From the NCBI GenBank assembly GCA_030523195.1, contig JAUNJC010000004.1, positions 1 through 42,698 of the forward strand: DNA of 42,698 bases. Direction: 5' to 3'. Positions 26,755 to 35,403 of this stretch are shown here, piece after piece. The notes under the pieces were generated by a model that was not told the origin of the DNA, searched no databases, and saw only the letters and a list, made by a program, of their open reading frames with translations. The stretch is from Oscillospiraceae bacterium. Its GTDB lineage: Bacteria > Bacillota > Clostridia > Oscillospirales > Ruminococcaceae. How positions within the stretch are numbered: position 1 is the stretch's first letter; each line of letters starts with the position of its first letter. Position numbers and translations under genes: made by a program.

Positions 26755-26779
26755 CGGTAATACCTCCTAATATATCGCT

Positions 26780-26797
26780 CCATCTATTCATAGATGG
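26780..26797 (-). other. Hairpin in the pckG leader
   Basis: CCATCTAT/ATAGATGG, an 8-bp perfect inverted repeat with a 2-nt centre, just upstream of the pckG AGGAGG. A second one (GAAGAA/TTCTTC) lies close to the transcription start. They could stabilise the mRNA; no terminator U-tract follows. Confidence 0.5.
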
Positions 26798-26826
26798 GCT
26801 TGGAAGAATTTTTTCTTCTCCATTTT

Positions 26827-26855
26827 ATTATAAAACGAACCGGAAATCTTGTCAA
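26827..26855 (-). promoter_or_regulatory. pckG promoter (consensus sigma-A)
   Basis: On the minus strand TTGACA (26850-26855), exactly 17 nt, TATAAT (26827-26832): both hexamers match consensus at ideal spacing. This predicts strong constitutive expression of pckG. Confidence 0.92.
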
Positions 26856-26965
26856 GCAGTTTTCAGGAAAATCCTGTGAAATTCAGTTTTCGTTCATGTT
26901 TTGAAAACGGTTGTTTTTAGTACATGGACATTTCTATTAAAACTGTCGTTTCTCCATTTTGTACT

Positions 26966-27011
26966 GACAGACAATTTTTCCCTTTACGGCATTTCAGAAA
27001 AATTGTCTGTC
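26966..27011 (-). repeat. 15-bp perfect inverted repeat after tsaD
   Basis: GACAGACAATTTTTC (26966-26980) and its exact complement (26997-27011), 16-nt loop, starting 5 nt after the tsaD stop. No U-tract follows on the minus strand, so it is either a non-canonical terminator or an mRNA 3'-end stabiliser. Confidence 0.6.
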
Positions 27012-27016
27012 TGCGG

Positions 27017-28042
27017 TTACCGGTTGTCCTGTTTTATGATTTCCAGAGACATCGTTGCATATGCATTCAAATCTGCACCGGCACGTACACCCGCTTCAAA
27101 TAAATAAGAACCGGCACAAGCAATCATCGCTCCATTATCGCCGCAAAGAGAAAGCGGCGGTACAAACAGCTGGCACCCCTGTTTTTCACAAGCAGCTGAC
27201 ATTGCCGAACGCACACCACTGTTGGCAGAAACACCACCAGCTACTGCAATGGTCTGGTATCCCAAATCTCTTGCCGCCTGCATAGTATGCTGTGTTAGCA
27301 GATCGGAAATCGTTTTTTGCACCGAAGCTGCCAAATCGGCTGTGGGGAGCGTTTGCCCCTTCTGTGCTGCATTGTGTACCAGATTGACCACAGCTGTTTT
27401 CAAACCGGAAAAGCTGAAATCATAGGGATTGCCTTCCACTTTCGGATGCGGCAGCGAAAAAGCCTCCGAATTGCCGTCCTTAGCAGCACAATCAATGTGA
27501 ACACCACCTGGATACGGAAATCCCATCGCACGTGCTGTTTTGTCAAAACACTCTCCGGCAGCATCATCTCTCGTTCTGCCCACAATCCGAAAAGAGGTAT
27601 AGGACAGCACTTCTACAATATGACTATGGCCGCCGCTTGCCACAAGACAGAGATACGGCGGCTTCAAATCTGGATGAGCAATATAGTTTGCTGCAATATG
27701 TCCCGCCAGATGATGTACCGGCACCAGCGGCTTCCCGGCAGCCAATGCCAATCCTTTCGCAAAATTGACACCAACCAGCAATGCCCCAATCAAACCCGGT
27801 GCATACGTGACAGCGATGCCGTCTAAATCAGCAAGGGTCACATGGGCATCATCCAATGCCTTTTGCACCACAGGTAAAATATTCTCACAGTGTCGCCGAG
27901 AAGCGATTTCTGGCACAACACCGCCATACAATTTATGTTCTTCCACCTGTGATGCCACAACGTTAGAAAGAATTTCCGTCCGGTCTCTGGCAACACTGGC
28001 TGCCGTTTCATCACAGGAACTTTCAATTCCCAAGATTAACAT
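27017..28042 (-). CDS. tsaD: tRNA N6-adenosine threonylcarbamoyltransferase TsaD
   Basis: Transfers the threonylcarbamoyl group to A37 of tRNAs reading ANN codons (t6A37), together with TsaB and TsaE. The 341-residue ASKHA-fold protein has the diagnostic start ILGIESSCDET, metal ligands in H111-LAG-H115, and the VAGGVSANSGVR segment. It is the last gene of a tight five-gene minus-strand run. rimI, usually beside tsaB-tsaD, is 3 kb away on the same strand with the acetyltransferase/nuclease genes between. Confidence 0.97.
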   Translation of the reverse strand: MLILGIESSCDETAASVARDRTEILSNVVASQVEEHKLYGGVVPEIASRRHCENILPVVQKALDDAHVTLADLDGIAVTYAPGLIGALLVGVNFAKGLALAAGKPLVPVHHLAGHIAANYIAHPDLKPPYLCLVASGGHSHIVEVLSYTSFRIVGRTRDDAAGECFDKTARAMGFPYPGGVHIDCAAKDGNSEAFSLPHPKVEGNPYDFSFSGLKTAVVNLVHNAAQKGQTLPTADLAASVQKTISDLLTQHTMQAARDLGYQTIAVAGGVSANSGVRSAMSAACEKQGCQLFVPPLSLCGDNGAMIACAGSYLFEAGVRAGADLNAYATMSLEIIKQDNR

Positions 28043-28059
28043 AACAATTTCCCCTCTTC

Positions 28060-29538
28060 TTATCGTTCTACATAAGATATTTGATATTCATAAATCTGCA
28101 TTCTTGCATCTGCATGTACCTTTTCCAACAAGTTCTGACTGGGATGATTCACACAGATAATCCCATAAATATTTCGATTTGCAAATGCGGCACTTTTTTC
28201 AAACCAATCCAAATAAGCAGCAGTCTGTGCATAAGCATCATCATAACCGCTGTCTTTCTTTAACTCAATAATATATAAATTGCCCGCTGCATCCTCACAG
28301 AGCAAATCCAACCTGCCAATCGGAATAATATACTGTCTTCCGTATTCGCCCTTTCTCTGATAAACTTTCAACTGTTTTCCAAACACCGGCATTCCGGATT
28401 CTATTCGAGCTGTCAATTCCTCTTCTAATAATCGCTCACTGGAAAACTGCTCTGCTTTTTCTAATGCTTTGCTCTGCAAATCAGAGTTTGTTTTTACAGC
28501 TGATTCTGCCGGCAAAACAATTGGCTGATGATTCTGTACTTTTTCTGCTCGTTTGATCAGTGCTTTGGAAATGGAAAATGTTCCTTTTTTAATAAAAGAA
28601 AGGGCTTGCCTGCTATCCCCCATGGCAAGCAAGACACGCACATAATTGTTTGGGGCACACGATAAATCCAGCTTTTGCTGCAAACAATTTTCTAAAATTT
28701 CCTTTGCTTCTGCATATCGTTTTTGCTGATAAAGTCCATATGCCAAGTTATTATTTACAAATGGATAATCCCACTCCAATTCCAAACACTTTCGATAATA
28801 GCATTCTTCTTGTTTCCAATCCTTACACTTTCCATATGCCCATCCGGCAGAACAGTACCAAGTTGCTTTTGAATACACCAGCGGTTGTTCTATGACAGAT
28901 TCAAAACACGCAATCTGATTTTTCCACATTTTTAAGTTTCCATAAACGGTTCCAAGCAGTTCTTTTGCGATCACAGAATCTGGATGTGTTTGCAGAAATG
29001 TTGTTAATACTGAAAGTTTTTCCATTTCTGTATTACAAGCATAGTAAGAACGAATCAATTCACAATGCTCCAACACAATTTTCTCAGCAGCAGATTGCTG
29101 TAATTGCTCTAAAATCATATCCCAAAAGCCGGGAAATGCATTTTTAAAAGGAATCAAATAAAAATACGCCAACTCTTGAAGATCACACATACGATCAATA
29201 TAGTCTTTCTGCATACTTTTTCGCATGGCAGAAAGACTTTTTTCATATTCTCCTGTAAAAAAATAATAGATCGACCAAAAATATTTCCGTTCTTTTGGAA
29301 GCTTTTCCGTATTTCTCAGAAATAACTGTGTTACATTTCCCTTCTGAAACGATTTCATGTCGGAATAATATATAAAATCCATTGTAATACAATCCAACAA
29401 AAAGTTTTCAAACCAAACACGCAGCTGCTCTATATCTGGATGAGACTGCATGGTATCCAACTTATGGGCAACTTCTTCTACTTTCATGTCAGGTGGAACT
29501 TCTTTCTCAATCCACGCTTGTAATGCTTCTTCTGTCAT
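28060..29538 (-). CDS. TPR-repeat protein with C-terminal PD-(D/E)XK nuclease-like domain
   Basis: A 492-residue protein of two parts. Residues about 1-330 are helical with TPR-like repeats (for example AKELLGTVYGNLKMWKNQIA, AWAYGKCKDWKQEECYYRKC-like and NNLAYGLYQQKRYAEAKEIL segments). Residues about 370-492 resemble the NucS/DUF91-type PD-(D/E)XK fold: GRLD(411)LL, then E425-L-K427, and Q438-x3-Y442, matching the D...ExK...QxxxY pattern. Start ATG at 29538 follows GAGGAAA; an in-frame TTG at 29574 is less likely. The catalytic residues are intact, so it may be an active endonuclease; partner and role unknown. Confidence 0.72.
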   Translation of the reverse strand: MTEEALQAWIEKEVPPDMKVEEVAHKLDTMQSHPDIEQLRVWFENFLLDCITMDFIYYSDMKSFQKGNVTQLFLRNTEKLPKERKYFWSIYYFFTGEYEKSLSAMRKSMQKDYIDRMCDLQELAYFYLIPFKNAFPGFWDMILEQLQQSAAEKIVLEHCELIRSYYACNTEMEKLSVLTTFLQTHPDSVIAKELLGTVYGNLKMWKNQIACFESVIEQPLVYSKATWYCSAGWAYGKCKDWKQEECYYRKCLELEWDYPFVNNNLAYGLYQQKRYAEAKEILENCLQQKLDLSCAPNNYVRVLLAMGDSRQALSFIKKGTFSISKALIKRAEKVQNHQPIVLPAESAVKTNSDLQSKALEKAEQFSSERLLEEELTARIESGMPVFGKQLKVYQRKGEYGRQYIIPIGRLDLLCEDAAGNLYIIELKKDSGYDDAYAQTAAYLDWFEKSAAFANRNIYGIICVNHPSQNLLEKVHADARMQIYEYQISYVER

Positions 29539-29560
29539 ATTACTTTTCCTCGCTCTGTCG

Positions 29561-30004
29561 TTATTCTGTGTCAAACCGCACCATTTCTGTCAAGGCAAGA
29601 TTCCGGTAAATCAAATCCTCTCGAACCGTAAACCCCTGTTTTTCCCAGAATACATTTCCACCTATATTGTGTGCAAAAACCACCAGTGCAACTTTATGAA
29701 TGCCGTTTTTTCGCAGTGCTTCCAACGCAGCCTGTACCAACAGCGTACCAATGCCCTGTTTCTGTTGCTGCGGAGAAACGGCAGTATGATAAATATATCC
29801 TCTTCTACCATCGTTTCCCGTCAAAATTGCCCCCAGTATCTGCTGTTCGGCTTCTGCAACAAAGCAAGTGTCTGGATTCCGCTCTAAAAAGCGTGTGATA
29901 CCCTCTCTAGAATCATCTAGGTTGTTTAGCCCCATCCCAGAACAAGACTGCCACAAGGCAAATACGGCTGAATAATCTGCTATCTGCATCTTCCGAATCA
30001 ACAT
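29561..30004 (-). CDS. GNAT family N-acetyltransferase
   Basis: A 147-residue GNAT enzyme. Acetyl-CoA binding motif A is visible in HTAVSPQQQKQGIGTLLVQAAL (Q-x-x-G-x-G/A pattern QKQGIG), followed by the motif B region NVFWEKQGF. The N-terminus MLIRKMQIADYSAVFALW is typical of the fold. Substrate unknown. It sits 22 nt before the TPR-nuclease gene and 38 nt after the Dabb gene, in one operon; ATG follows GGGAGG. Confidence 0.88.
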   Translation of the reverse strand: MLIRKMQIADYSAVFALWQSCSGMGLNNLDDSREGITRFLERNPDTCFVAEAEQQILGAILTGNDGRRGYIYHTAVSPQQQKQGIGTLLVQAALEALRKNGIHKVALVVFAHNIGGNVFWEKQGFTVREDLIYRNLALTEMVRFDTE

Positions 30005-30042
30005 AAAACGACCTCCCTATGGTTTTCCTGTTTAACAATGCA

Positions 30043-30348
30043 TTACATCTCATAATCAATACAAGCCCGAGCTTCCCGCAGCGGCTTGATAAACTGTCCA
30101 AAGGCAACATGTGCCGGATGGGTCTGATAGGCATTCAGGTCGTCCATATTTTCAAAATCGCAAATCAATGCAAATTCATAGTTGGTTGGGTCGGCATCTG
30201 CATGATTCAACCGAACTTCCAGCTTTTTCAGCTGCGGAATCTGTGCTGGCAGCTGTTCTGCCCTTAACTTGGCTTCTACAGCATTCTCCATTGCTGTTTT
30301 ACCATTTGCCTCTGCCTGAAATTTGAACATTACAATGTGTTTGATCAT
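30043..30348 (-). CDS. Dabb family protein (stress-responsive A/B barrel)
   Basis: A 101-residue dimeric alpha+beta barrel protein, recognised by the start MIKHIVMFKF, the central LKKLEVRLNHADADPTNYEFALICDF and the HPAHVAFGQFIKP segment before the end. Family members range from stress proteins to cyclases; no specific reaction can be assigned. The ATG at 30348 follows AAAGGAAAGA; the longer frame upstream overlaps the preceding gene and is not used. Confidence 0.88.
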   Translation of the reverse strand: MIKHIVMFKFQAEANGKTAMENAVEAKLRAEQLPAQIPQLKKLEVRLNHADADPTNYEFALICDFENMDDLNAYQTHPAHVAFGQFIKPLREARACIDYEM

Positions 30349-30367
30349 AGTCTTTCTTCCTTTCCTT

Positions 30368-30817
30368 TTAAAGCGGTTTTCTAAGATATACCATATCATC
30401 CAGCAAAACACCGTCTTCCCAAATGGGATGATCATAATTTTTTAGAAAGAAATGCAGAATGCGTTGATACTGCACAAAACCACATTTTTCATAAAAGGGA
30501 ATCGTTTTCGGGCTATCCCCTGTACCAAGAATCAACCATTCTGCTGTTCCCTGATACTGCTCTGCAATCCATTCCAAAAACATTCTGCCGTATCCATTCC
30601 CTTGCTGTTCCTCTGCGATTGCTAAGTTTTTCACTTCCAACTCTGTTTCTGAAGTGAACAGCACAACGCAAACGCCAATAACAGTTTCTTCCTGCTGCAT
30701 GATGTACAGTGTTCCCTGCTCCAGATAGCGGTCAATCATAGATTCCTGCTCATCTGCAAGCAGCAACAAAGAGAGATATTGTTTTTTCTGCTGTTCTATC
30801 TTTTGAAATTGTATCAT
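30368..30817 (-). CDS. GNAT family N-acetyltransferase
   Basis: A 149-residue acetyltransferase and first gene of the five-gene operon ending in tsaD. GNAT features are VKNLAIAEEQQGNGYGRMFLEWI (motif A, QQGNGYG) and IPFYEKCGFVQYQRI (motif B). The pattern of a conserved LILGTGDSPKTIPFYEKCGF segment occurs in a subgroup of Bacillota acetyltransferases of unknown substrate. Ribosome binding site is the modest AAAGG. Confidence 0.87.
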   Translation of the reverse strand: MIQFQKIEQQKKQYLSLLLLADEQESMIDRYLEQGTLYIMQQEETVIGVCVVLFTSETELEVKNLAIAEEQQGNGYGRMFLEWIAEQYQGTAEWLILGTGDSPKTIPFYEKCGFVQYQRILHFFLKNYDHPIWEDGVLLDDMVYLRKPL

Positions 30818-30906
30818 ATTTTATGCCTTTCTACAAGCAATTGCATGATGTTTCTGATTTTTCAGGGGAAGAATAGATTTTGAATGGTAAAAACTGTTCT
30901 CTTAAA

Positions 30907-30950
30907 GAAAACTTTTCTAAATCGTCCGGCAAATTCGCTTCGCTGTCTGC
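30907..30950. repeat. Dispersed intergenic repeat, copy 1
   Basis: A 44-nt segment that matches 42584-42627 at about 38 of 44 positions in the same orientation, including the run CAAATTCGCT and CGCTGTCTGC. It lies between rimI and the acetyltransferase gene, outside any gene. Confidence 0.65.
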
Positions 30951-30953
30951 CTT

Positions 30954-31028
30954 TGTCGGCTACGCCGACATTTCCCCACACTGTGGGAAATCACCCTCGC
31001 CAAGCTAAGCCAGCTTGACCGCAGCTGC
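30954..31028. other. Cluster of consecutive short hairpins next to repeat copy 1
   Basis: Within 75 nt there are TGTCGGC/GCCGACA (30954-30970), TTTCCC(C)AC/GTGGGAAA (30971-30990), CAAGCT/AGCTTG (31001-31017) and the palindrome GCAGCTGC (31021-31028). The 257-nt gap holds no gene on either strand. It may be a structured RNA or a repeat-borne element. Confidence 0.5.
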
Positions 31029-31074
31029 CTGTGGCACTAAAATTTAAACCATCATTTAAAAATTGATTTCCGTG

Positions 31075-31536
31075 TCATCTTTCTGATTTTTCAACAGAAA
31101 CGCCATGTCTTGTCATCAACACTGCCCCCTCTGCCGGATTTGTATAGTATCGTTTCCGAAAACCGACCTGCTCATATCCCAGCTTCTGATACAAGGCAAT
31201 CGCTGCGGTGTTGTATTCCCGTACCTCTAATATAAAATTACGGTCTGGAAACATGGCATGTACCGTCTGCAACAGCTGCTCTGCAATGCCCTGCCGCCGA
31301 TAAGATGGCAGAACAGCAATATCGTCTACACTCTGTTCTTCCCCCAGCCGCTGCAAAACCAGATACCCTGCTAACACATCCTCCACCATTGCCGCCCATA
31401 TCTGCGTATCTGCCTGTACAAATGCTGCCTCAAATAGAGCAAGCGACCACGGGTCAGGGAAAGAACACGCTGCAATTTCTGCCGCTTCCGGCAGCTGTGC
31501 CGCTTTTAGCGGCAAGATCTCAGCCTTTTGCATCAT
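31075..31536 (-). CDS. rimI: Ribosomal protein S18 alanine N-acetyltransferase (RimI-like)
   Basis: GNAT protein of 153 residues. It starts with the RimI-like DLPEAAEIAACSFPDPWS arrangement (here QLPEAAEIAACSFPDPWS), motif A DDIAVLPSYRRQGIAEQLLQ with RRQGIA, and the RimI signature LEVREYNTAAIALYQKLGYEQVGFRKRYYTNP. RimI acetylates the N-terminus of S18. It overlaps the end of polA by 17 nt and is translated from ATG codons within that overlap. Confidence 0.9.
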   Translation of the reverse strand: MMQKAEILPLKAAQLPEAAEIAACSFPDPWSLALFEAAFVQADTQIWAAMVEDVLAGYLVLQRLGEEQSVDDIAVLPSYRRQGIAEQLLQTVHAMFPDRNFILEVREYNTAAIALYQKLGYEQVGFRKRYYTNPAEGAVLMTRHGVSVEKSER

Positions 31537-34078
31537 ACCAGCTCTTGCCTTTCTTCACTTCTACGGTCAGCGGTACGGCAAATTGTACCACATGTTCCAT
31601 TTCTTCTTTCAAAATCACAGCTGCAATATCTGCCTGTGCTTCTGGCACTTCTACAATCAATTCGTCGTGTACCTGCAAAATCAGTTTTGCAGTTGGACAT
31701 TCTGTCCGCAGCCGATCAGAAACCCGAATCATCGCAATTTTAATAATATCTGCTGCGGTTCCCTGAATCGGTGTATTCATGGCAATCCGCTTGCCAGATG
31801 CCTGTATCATCTTATTGGACTGCCGTAGTTCTGGTACTGGCCGCCGCCGTTTAAAATATGTGCTGACATATCCCTGCTCTTTTGCCTGTTCCACCGTTTT
31901 TTCCATAAATTCTGCCACTCGGGGATACCGTGCCAGATAATTTTTAATATACTGGTCTGCCTGTGCAACCGAAACATGAATATCTTTTGACAACGAAAAT
32001 GCTCCCATCCCATAGAGAATGCCAAAGTTAACTGCCTTGGCAGCACTCCGCATGGAATCCGTTACCATCTCGGGCGGCATTCCAAATACCTGTGCTGCTG
32101 TCGCCGTGTGAATATCTGCACCGTCTAAAAACGCCTCCTGCATAGCAGTATCCCCACAGAGATTTGCCAAGATTCGCAATTCAATCTGACTGTAATCCGC
32201 ATCCAGCAGGACATTTCCCTCTCCTGCAATAAAAAATTTCCGCATATTGCTGCCCAATTCTGTCCGAACAGGAATATTCTGCATATTCGGTTCTACAGAA
32301 GAAATCCGTCCGGTTCTGGTTTCCGTCTGCTTAAAGAATGTATGAATTCTGCCATCTGGTGCAATCGTTTTCTGTAACCCATCAATATACGTAGATTTCA
32401 GCTTAGACACCTGTCGCCACTTCAGCACCTCATCCACAATGGGGTATTGGTCTCTCAGGGATTCTAAAATTTCTGCATTGGTAGAATACCCCGTCTTTGT
32501 TTTTTTCCCATGCGGCAGCTTTTGTTCTCCAAACAACACATCTCCCAGCTGCTTTGGAGAACCAATCTTAAACGGATGTCCTGCGGCATCGTAAACCATT
32601 TGCTGCAATTCTTCCATTTGCTCCGTCAGATATACCCCAAACTGCTGCAAACTTGAAACATCCACCAGCACCCCGTTTTCCTCCATCGTTGCCAGCACAC
32701 GTGTCAACTGTAATTCCATTTGATACAGTGCTTTCATATCCTGTGCCTGAATTTCCTGCTCCATAGCGTCACAAAGTGCTGGCAATGCCAACAGCGATGC
32801 CAAAGATTCCAATGCTGTATCATACAAAACATGATAGGATACGCTCAGTCTTGCCACAGTATATTCCGAAGATGCTGGATTCAATAGATAGGCAGCAATT
32901 TCTCCGTCAGAACAGAGCTGTTCCAGCATGCCACCATGCTGTATCATATAACGATAATGCAGCTTTGCAGAAAAGGTTCGTTTTGAGATTGTACTGCCTA
33001 AAAAGTTCTGTATCAAGACTTCCTCTGCGGTTTCATAGACTATATTTTCCTGCAACACCTGTAAACACAGTTGTTTCAAATCCAATTGATAACAGAGCGG
33101 CTGCAAATCTGTTTGCTGTTGCCACTGTTTTAAAATTTCTTCTGTCAGTCTCTTTCGTTCCACCTGAATTGAGGGCGTGATCTTGCAAACTGTCTGTTCC
33201 GACATAACCGGTTCGCTGGCGGTTTCTAAATGTAATTTATCCAGCAGCTTTACCATCTCCAACTCCATTAGAAGATCTCGAACTTCCTGTGCCCGAATGG
33301 GTTTTGGCAGATACATTTGCAGCGCCGTACAGATCGGTGCATCTTTTACAATCGTTGCCAGCCATTTACTTTCCAGTGCATTTTCCTTTCCAGAAATCAG
33401 TTTTTGGATTGCCATTTTGCTGACATTCAATTGATCAATATGAGCATAGACTGCCTCCACGGTTCCCCAACTACGAATCAATATAGAAGCGGTTTTCGGT
33501 CCAATGCCTACAACACCAGTAATATTGTCAGAACTGTCCCCCATAAATGCCTTTAGATCTACCATGGAAGACGGATAAAATCCATATTCTTCCCGAAACC
33601 GCTGTACAGTATAATCAATGTCCTCCCGATTGGTAACCAACCGCACATGAACCTTTTCCGTAATCAGCTGCAAAGTATCCCGATCTCCACTGAGAATCAC
33701 ACATTCTCCCCCTTGCTGCTCCACAGCGGCAGAAAGTGTTCCCAATATATCATCTGCCTCATAACCAGCACACTCCACAATCTGTACACCCAGCAATGTC
33801 AATAGTTTTTTGATATATGGCATCTGCATCGCCAATTCTTCCGGCATTCCCTTGCGGTTTGCTTTATAAGAAGAAACCTTCTGATGCCGGAAAGTCGGTG
33901 TGTGTAAATCGAAAGCAACTGCAATCGCATCCGGCTGTAAATCTGTAACATGCTTTAAATAAATATTCATAAATCCAAAAATCGCATTGGTATAAATTCC
34001 CTTATGATTGGAAAGCAACCGAATGCCATAGTAGGCACGGTTCATAATACTATTTCCATCAATGGCTAATAATCGCAT
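31520..34078 (-). CDS. polA: DNA polymerase I
   Basis: Family A polymerase (852 residues) for Okazaki-fragment processing and repair. N-terminal 5'-nuclease domain (about 1-290; DGNSIMNRAYYG, YEADDILGTL, SGDRDTLQL, MGDSSDNITGVVGIGPKTA). Polymerase motifs A (DYSQIELRILA, Asp628), B (KAVNFGILYGMG) and C (HDE, Asp805) are intact. The middle domain lacks the DxE and later Asp residues of a 3'-5' proofreading exonuclease, as in Bacillus/Thermus PolI. Start ATG at 34078 follows GGAGGG; an upstream TTG at 34090 overlaps that site. Confidence 0.97.
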   Translation of the reverse strand: MRLLAIDGNSIMNRAYYGIRLLSNHKGIYTNAIFGFMNIYLKHVTDLQPDAIAVAFDLHTPTFRHQKVSSYKANRKGMPEELAMQMPYIKKLLTLLGVQIVECAGYEADDILGTLSAAVEQQGGECVILSGDRDTLQLITEKVHVRLVTNREDIDYTVQRFREEYGFYPSSMVDLKAFMGDSSDNITGVVGIGPKTASILIRSWGTVEAVYAHIDQLNVSKMAIQKLISGKENALESKWLATIVKDAPICTALQMYLPKPIRAQEVRDLLMELEMVKLLDKLHLETASEPVMSEQTVCKITPSIQVERKRLTEEILKQWQQQTDLQPLCYQLDLKQLCLQVLQENIVYETAEEVLIQNFLGSTISKRTFSAKLHYRYMIQHGGMLEQLCSDGEIAAYLLNPASSEYTVARLSVSYHVLYDTALESLASLLALPALCDAMEQEIQAQDMKALYQMELQLTRVLATMEENGVLVDVSSLQQFGVYLTEQMEELQQMVYDAAGHPFKIGSPKQLGDVLFGEQKLPHGKKTKTGYSTNAEILESLRDQYPIVDEVLKWRQVSKLKSTYIDGLQKTIAPDGRIHTFFKQTETRTGRISSVEPNMQNIPVRTELGSNMRKFFIAGEGNVLLDADYSQIELRILANLCGDTAMQEAFLDGADIHTATAAQVFGMPPEMVTDSMRSAAKAVNFGILYGMGAFSLSKDIHVSVAQADQYIKNYLARYPRVAEFMEKTVEQAKEQGYVSTYFKRRRPVPELRQSNKMIQASGKRIAMNTPIQGTAADIIKIAMIRVSDRLRTECPTAKLILQVHDELIVEVPEAQADIAAVILKEEMEHVVQFAVPLTVEVKKGKSWYDAKG

Positions 34079-34416
34079 AATTCCCTCCAAATACCATCCA
34101 AAAAACAGACGTTTTCATACATCGTTACCACCCCAAAATTGGGCAGCACTTTCCTGTATCATTCAGTATAACACAGTTTGAAAAAAAAAACTATACAAAT
34201 TTCAAAATCTATGGTAAAATTAAATTGCATATTTCATTGCCGAACCCTGTTTACCTCATGGGAATCCATCTCCATATTGCTTAGGGAAATCTTGTCCGAA
34301 CCATCCAGAGAAAACACCTCACTGTTCACCAACAGATGTACAACTATTTCTTGTCCCTGAGAATATCCAAAATTCCCATCTTCTCATCCCATTAAAAGAA
34401 AGGAATCCATTTACTC
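34079..34416. other. Divergent intergenic region between polA and dusB
   Basis: The 338-nt stretch holds the polA extended -10 (34165-34173, minus) and a short frame in the polA leader (see rejected items). On the plus strand no convincing dusB promoter is visible: several AT-rich hexamers exist but none pairs well. AAAGAAAGGAATCC before dusB is its ribosome binding site. No gene found. Confidence 0.5.
34165..34173 (-). promoter_or_regulatory. polA extended -10 promoter element
   Basis: TGTTATACT on the minus strand: TGn followed by TATACT, an extended -10. No good -35 at standard spacing. It would start a leader of about 75 nt before polA. Confidence 0.45.
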
Positions 34417-35403
34417 ATGCCTACTGAATTTTCCCTTGGCAGCCTCACGCTGCCCCACACAGCTGGACTGGCTCCCATGGCAGGCGTTGCCGACCGTGCT
34501 TACCGCATTCTCTGCAAAGAACATCATGCCTCCCTATTGGTCAGCGAAATGATTTCGGCAAAAGGACTTTGCTACGGCGACCCCAAAACAGCACAATTCT
34601 GCACCATCACAGATGCAGAACGCCCAATGGGCTTACAGCTATTCGGCAGTGAACCAGATTTTATGGCAAAAGCGGTGCAAATTGTCCTGCCCTACCAGCC
34701 GGATTGGATTGATATCAATATGGGCTGTCCTGTACACAAAGTGGTTGCAACGGGTGCTGGCTCTGCCCTCATGCAAAAACCAGACCTTGCTGCGGACATC
34801 GTACGAGCTGCGGTATCGGTTTCGCCTGTACCAATTACCGTTAAATTCCGTGCTGGCTGGGATGAAACTAATCGCAATGCCGTCACCTTTGCCCGCAAAA
34901 TGGAGCAAGCTGGTGCTGCTGCTGTGGCCGTACACGGCAGAACCAAAGCACAACTGTATGCAGGAAAAGCAGACTGGGGCATCATCCAACAAGTCAAACA
35001 GACTGTTTCCATTCCCGTCATCGGAAACGGTGATGTCACCAATGCAGAAAGCTGTTTCCAGATGTATGAACAGACAGGATGTGACCTTGTAATGGTAGGA
35101 CGTGGAAGCTACGGCAATCCGTTTGTCTTTTCTGAAATTGCAGCTGCTGCCGCAGGGCAGCCATATCGACCTCCAACGCTGGCAGAAAAAATGGATACCA
35201 TGCTGTATCACATTCGACTGATTCTAAAACTGACAGAAGGCAAACCACCGGAACTTGCTATTCGGGAGGCACGCAAACATGCTGCTTGGTATATCAGCGG
35301 TCTGCACGGAGCAGCAGCGTTCCGAGCAAGGTGCTATCAGCTACAATCTTATGCAGAAGCAGAACAACTAGCTGCTGATGTAAAGGAGGCGAACCCCTCT
35401 TGA
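34417..35403 (+). CDS. dusB: tRNA-dihydrouridine synthase (DusB)
   Basis: FMN enzyme reducing specific uridines in tRNA to dihydrouridine with NADPH (328 residues). The start has LAPMAGVADRAYR; the catalytic Cys104 is in DINMGCPVHKVV; KFRAGWDE, HGRT and the FMN phosphate loop VIGNGDV complete the Dus pattern. NifR3/DusB type by overall layout. The TGA stop overlaps the TTG start of the Smr gene, so the pair is coupled. Confidence 0.95.
   Translation: MPTEFSLGSLTLPHTAGLAPMAGVADRAYRILCKEHHASLLVSEMISAKGLCYGDPKTAQFCTITDAERPMGLQLFGSEPDFMAKAVQIVLPYQPDWIDINMGCPVHKVVATGAGSALMQKPDLAADIVRAAVSVSPVPITVKFRAGWDETNRNAVTFARKMEQAGAAAVAVHGRTKAQLYAGKADWGIIQQVKQTVSIPVIGNGDVTNAESCFQMYEQTGCDLVMVGRGSYGNPFVFSEIAAAAAGQPYRPPTLAEKMDTMLYHIRLILKLTEGKPPELAIREARKHAAWYISGLHGAAAFRARCYQLQSYAEAEQLAADVKEANPS

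Noticed and set aside
24892..26760. Very long plus-strand frame of 622 codons opposite pckG
   Set aside because: It is the antisense shadow of pckG, full of Cys/His/Ile-rich low-quality sequence; pckG itself is unambiguous.
34065..34122. A short frame in the polA leader (ATG at 34122) whose stop overlaps the polA start
   Set aside because: Its ribosome binding site is a non-standard GGGGTGG, and nothing in the peptide is recognisable; likely chance.
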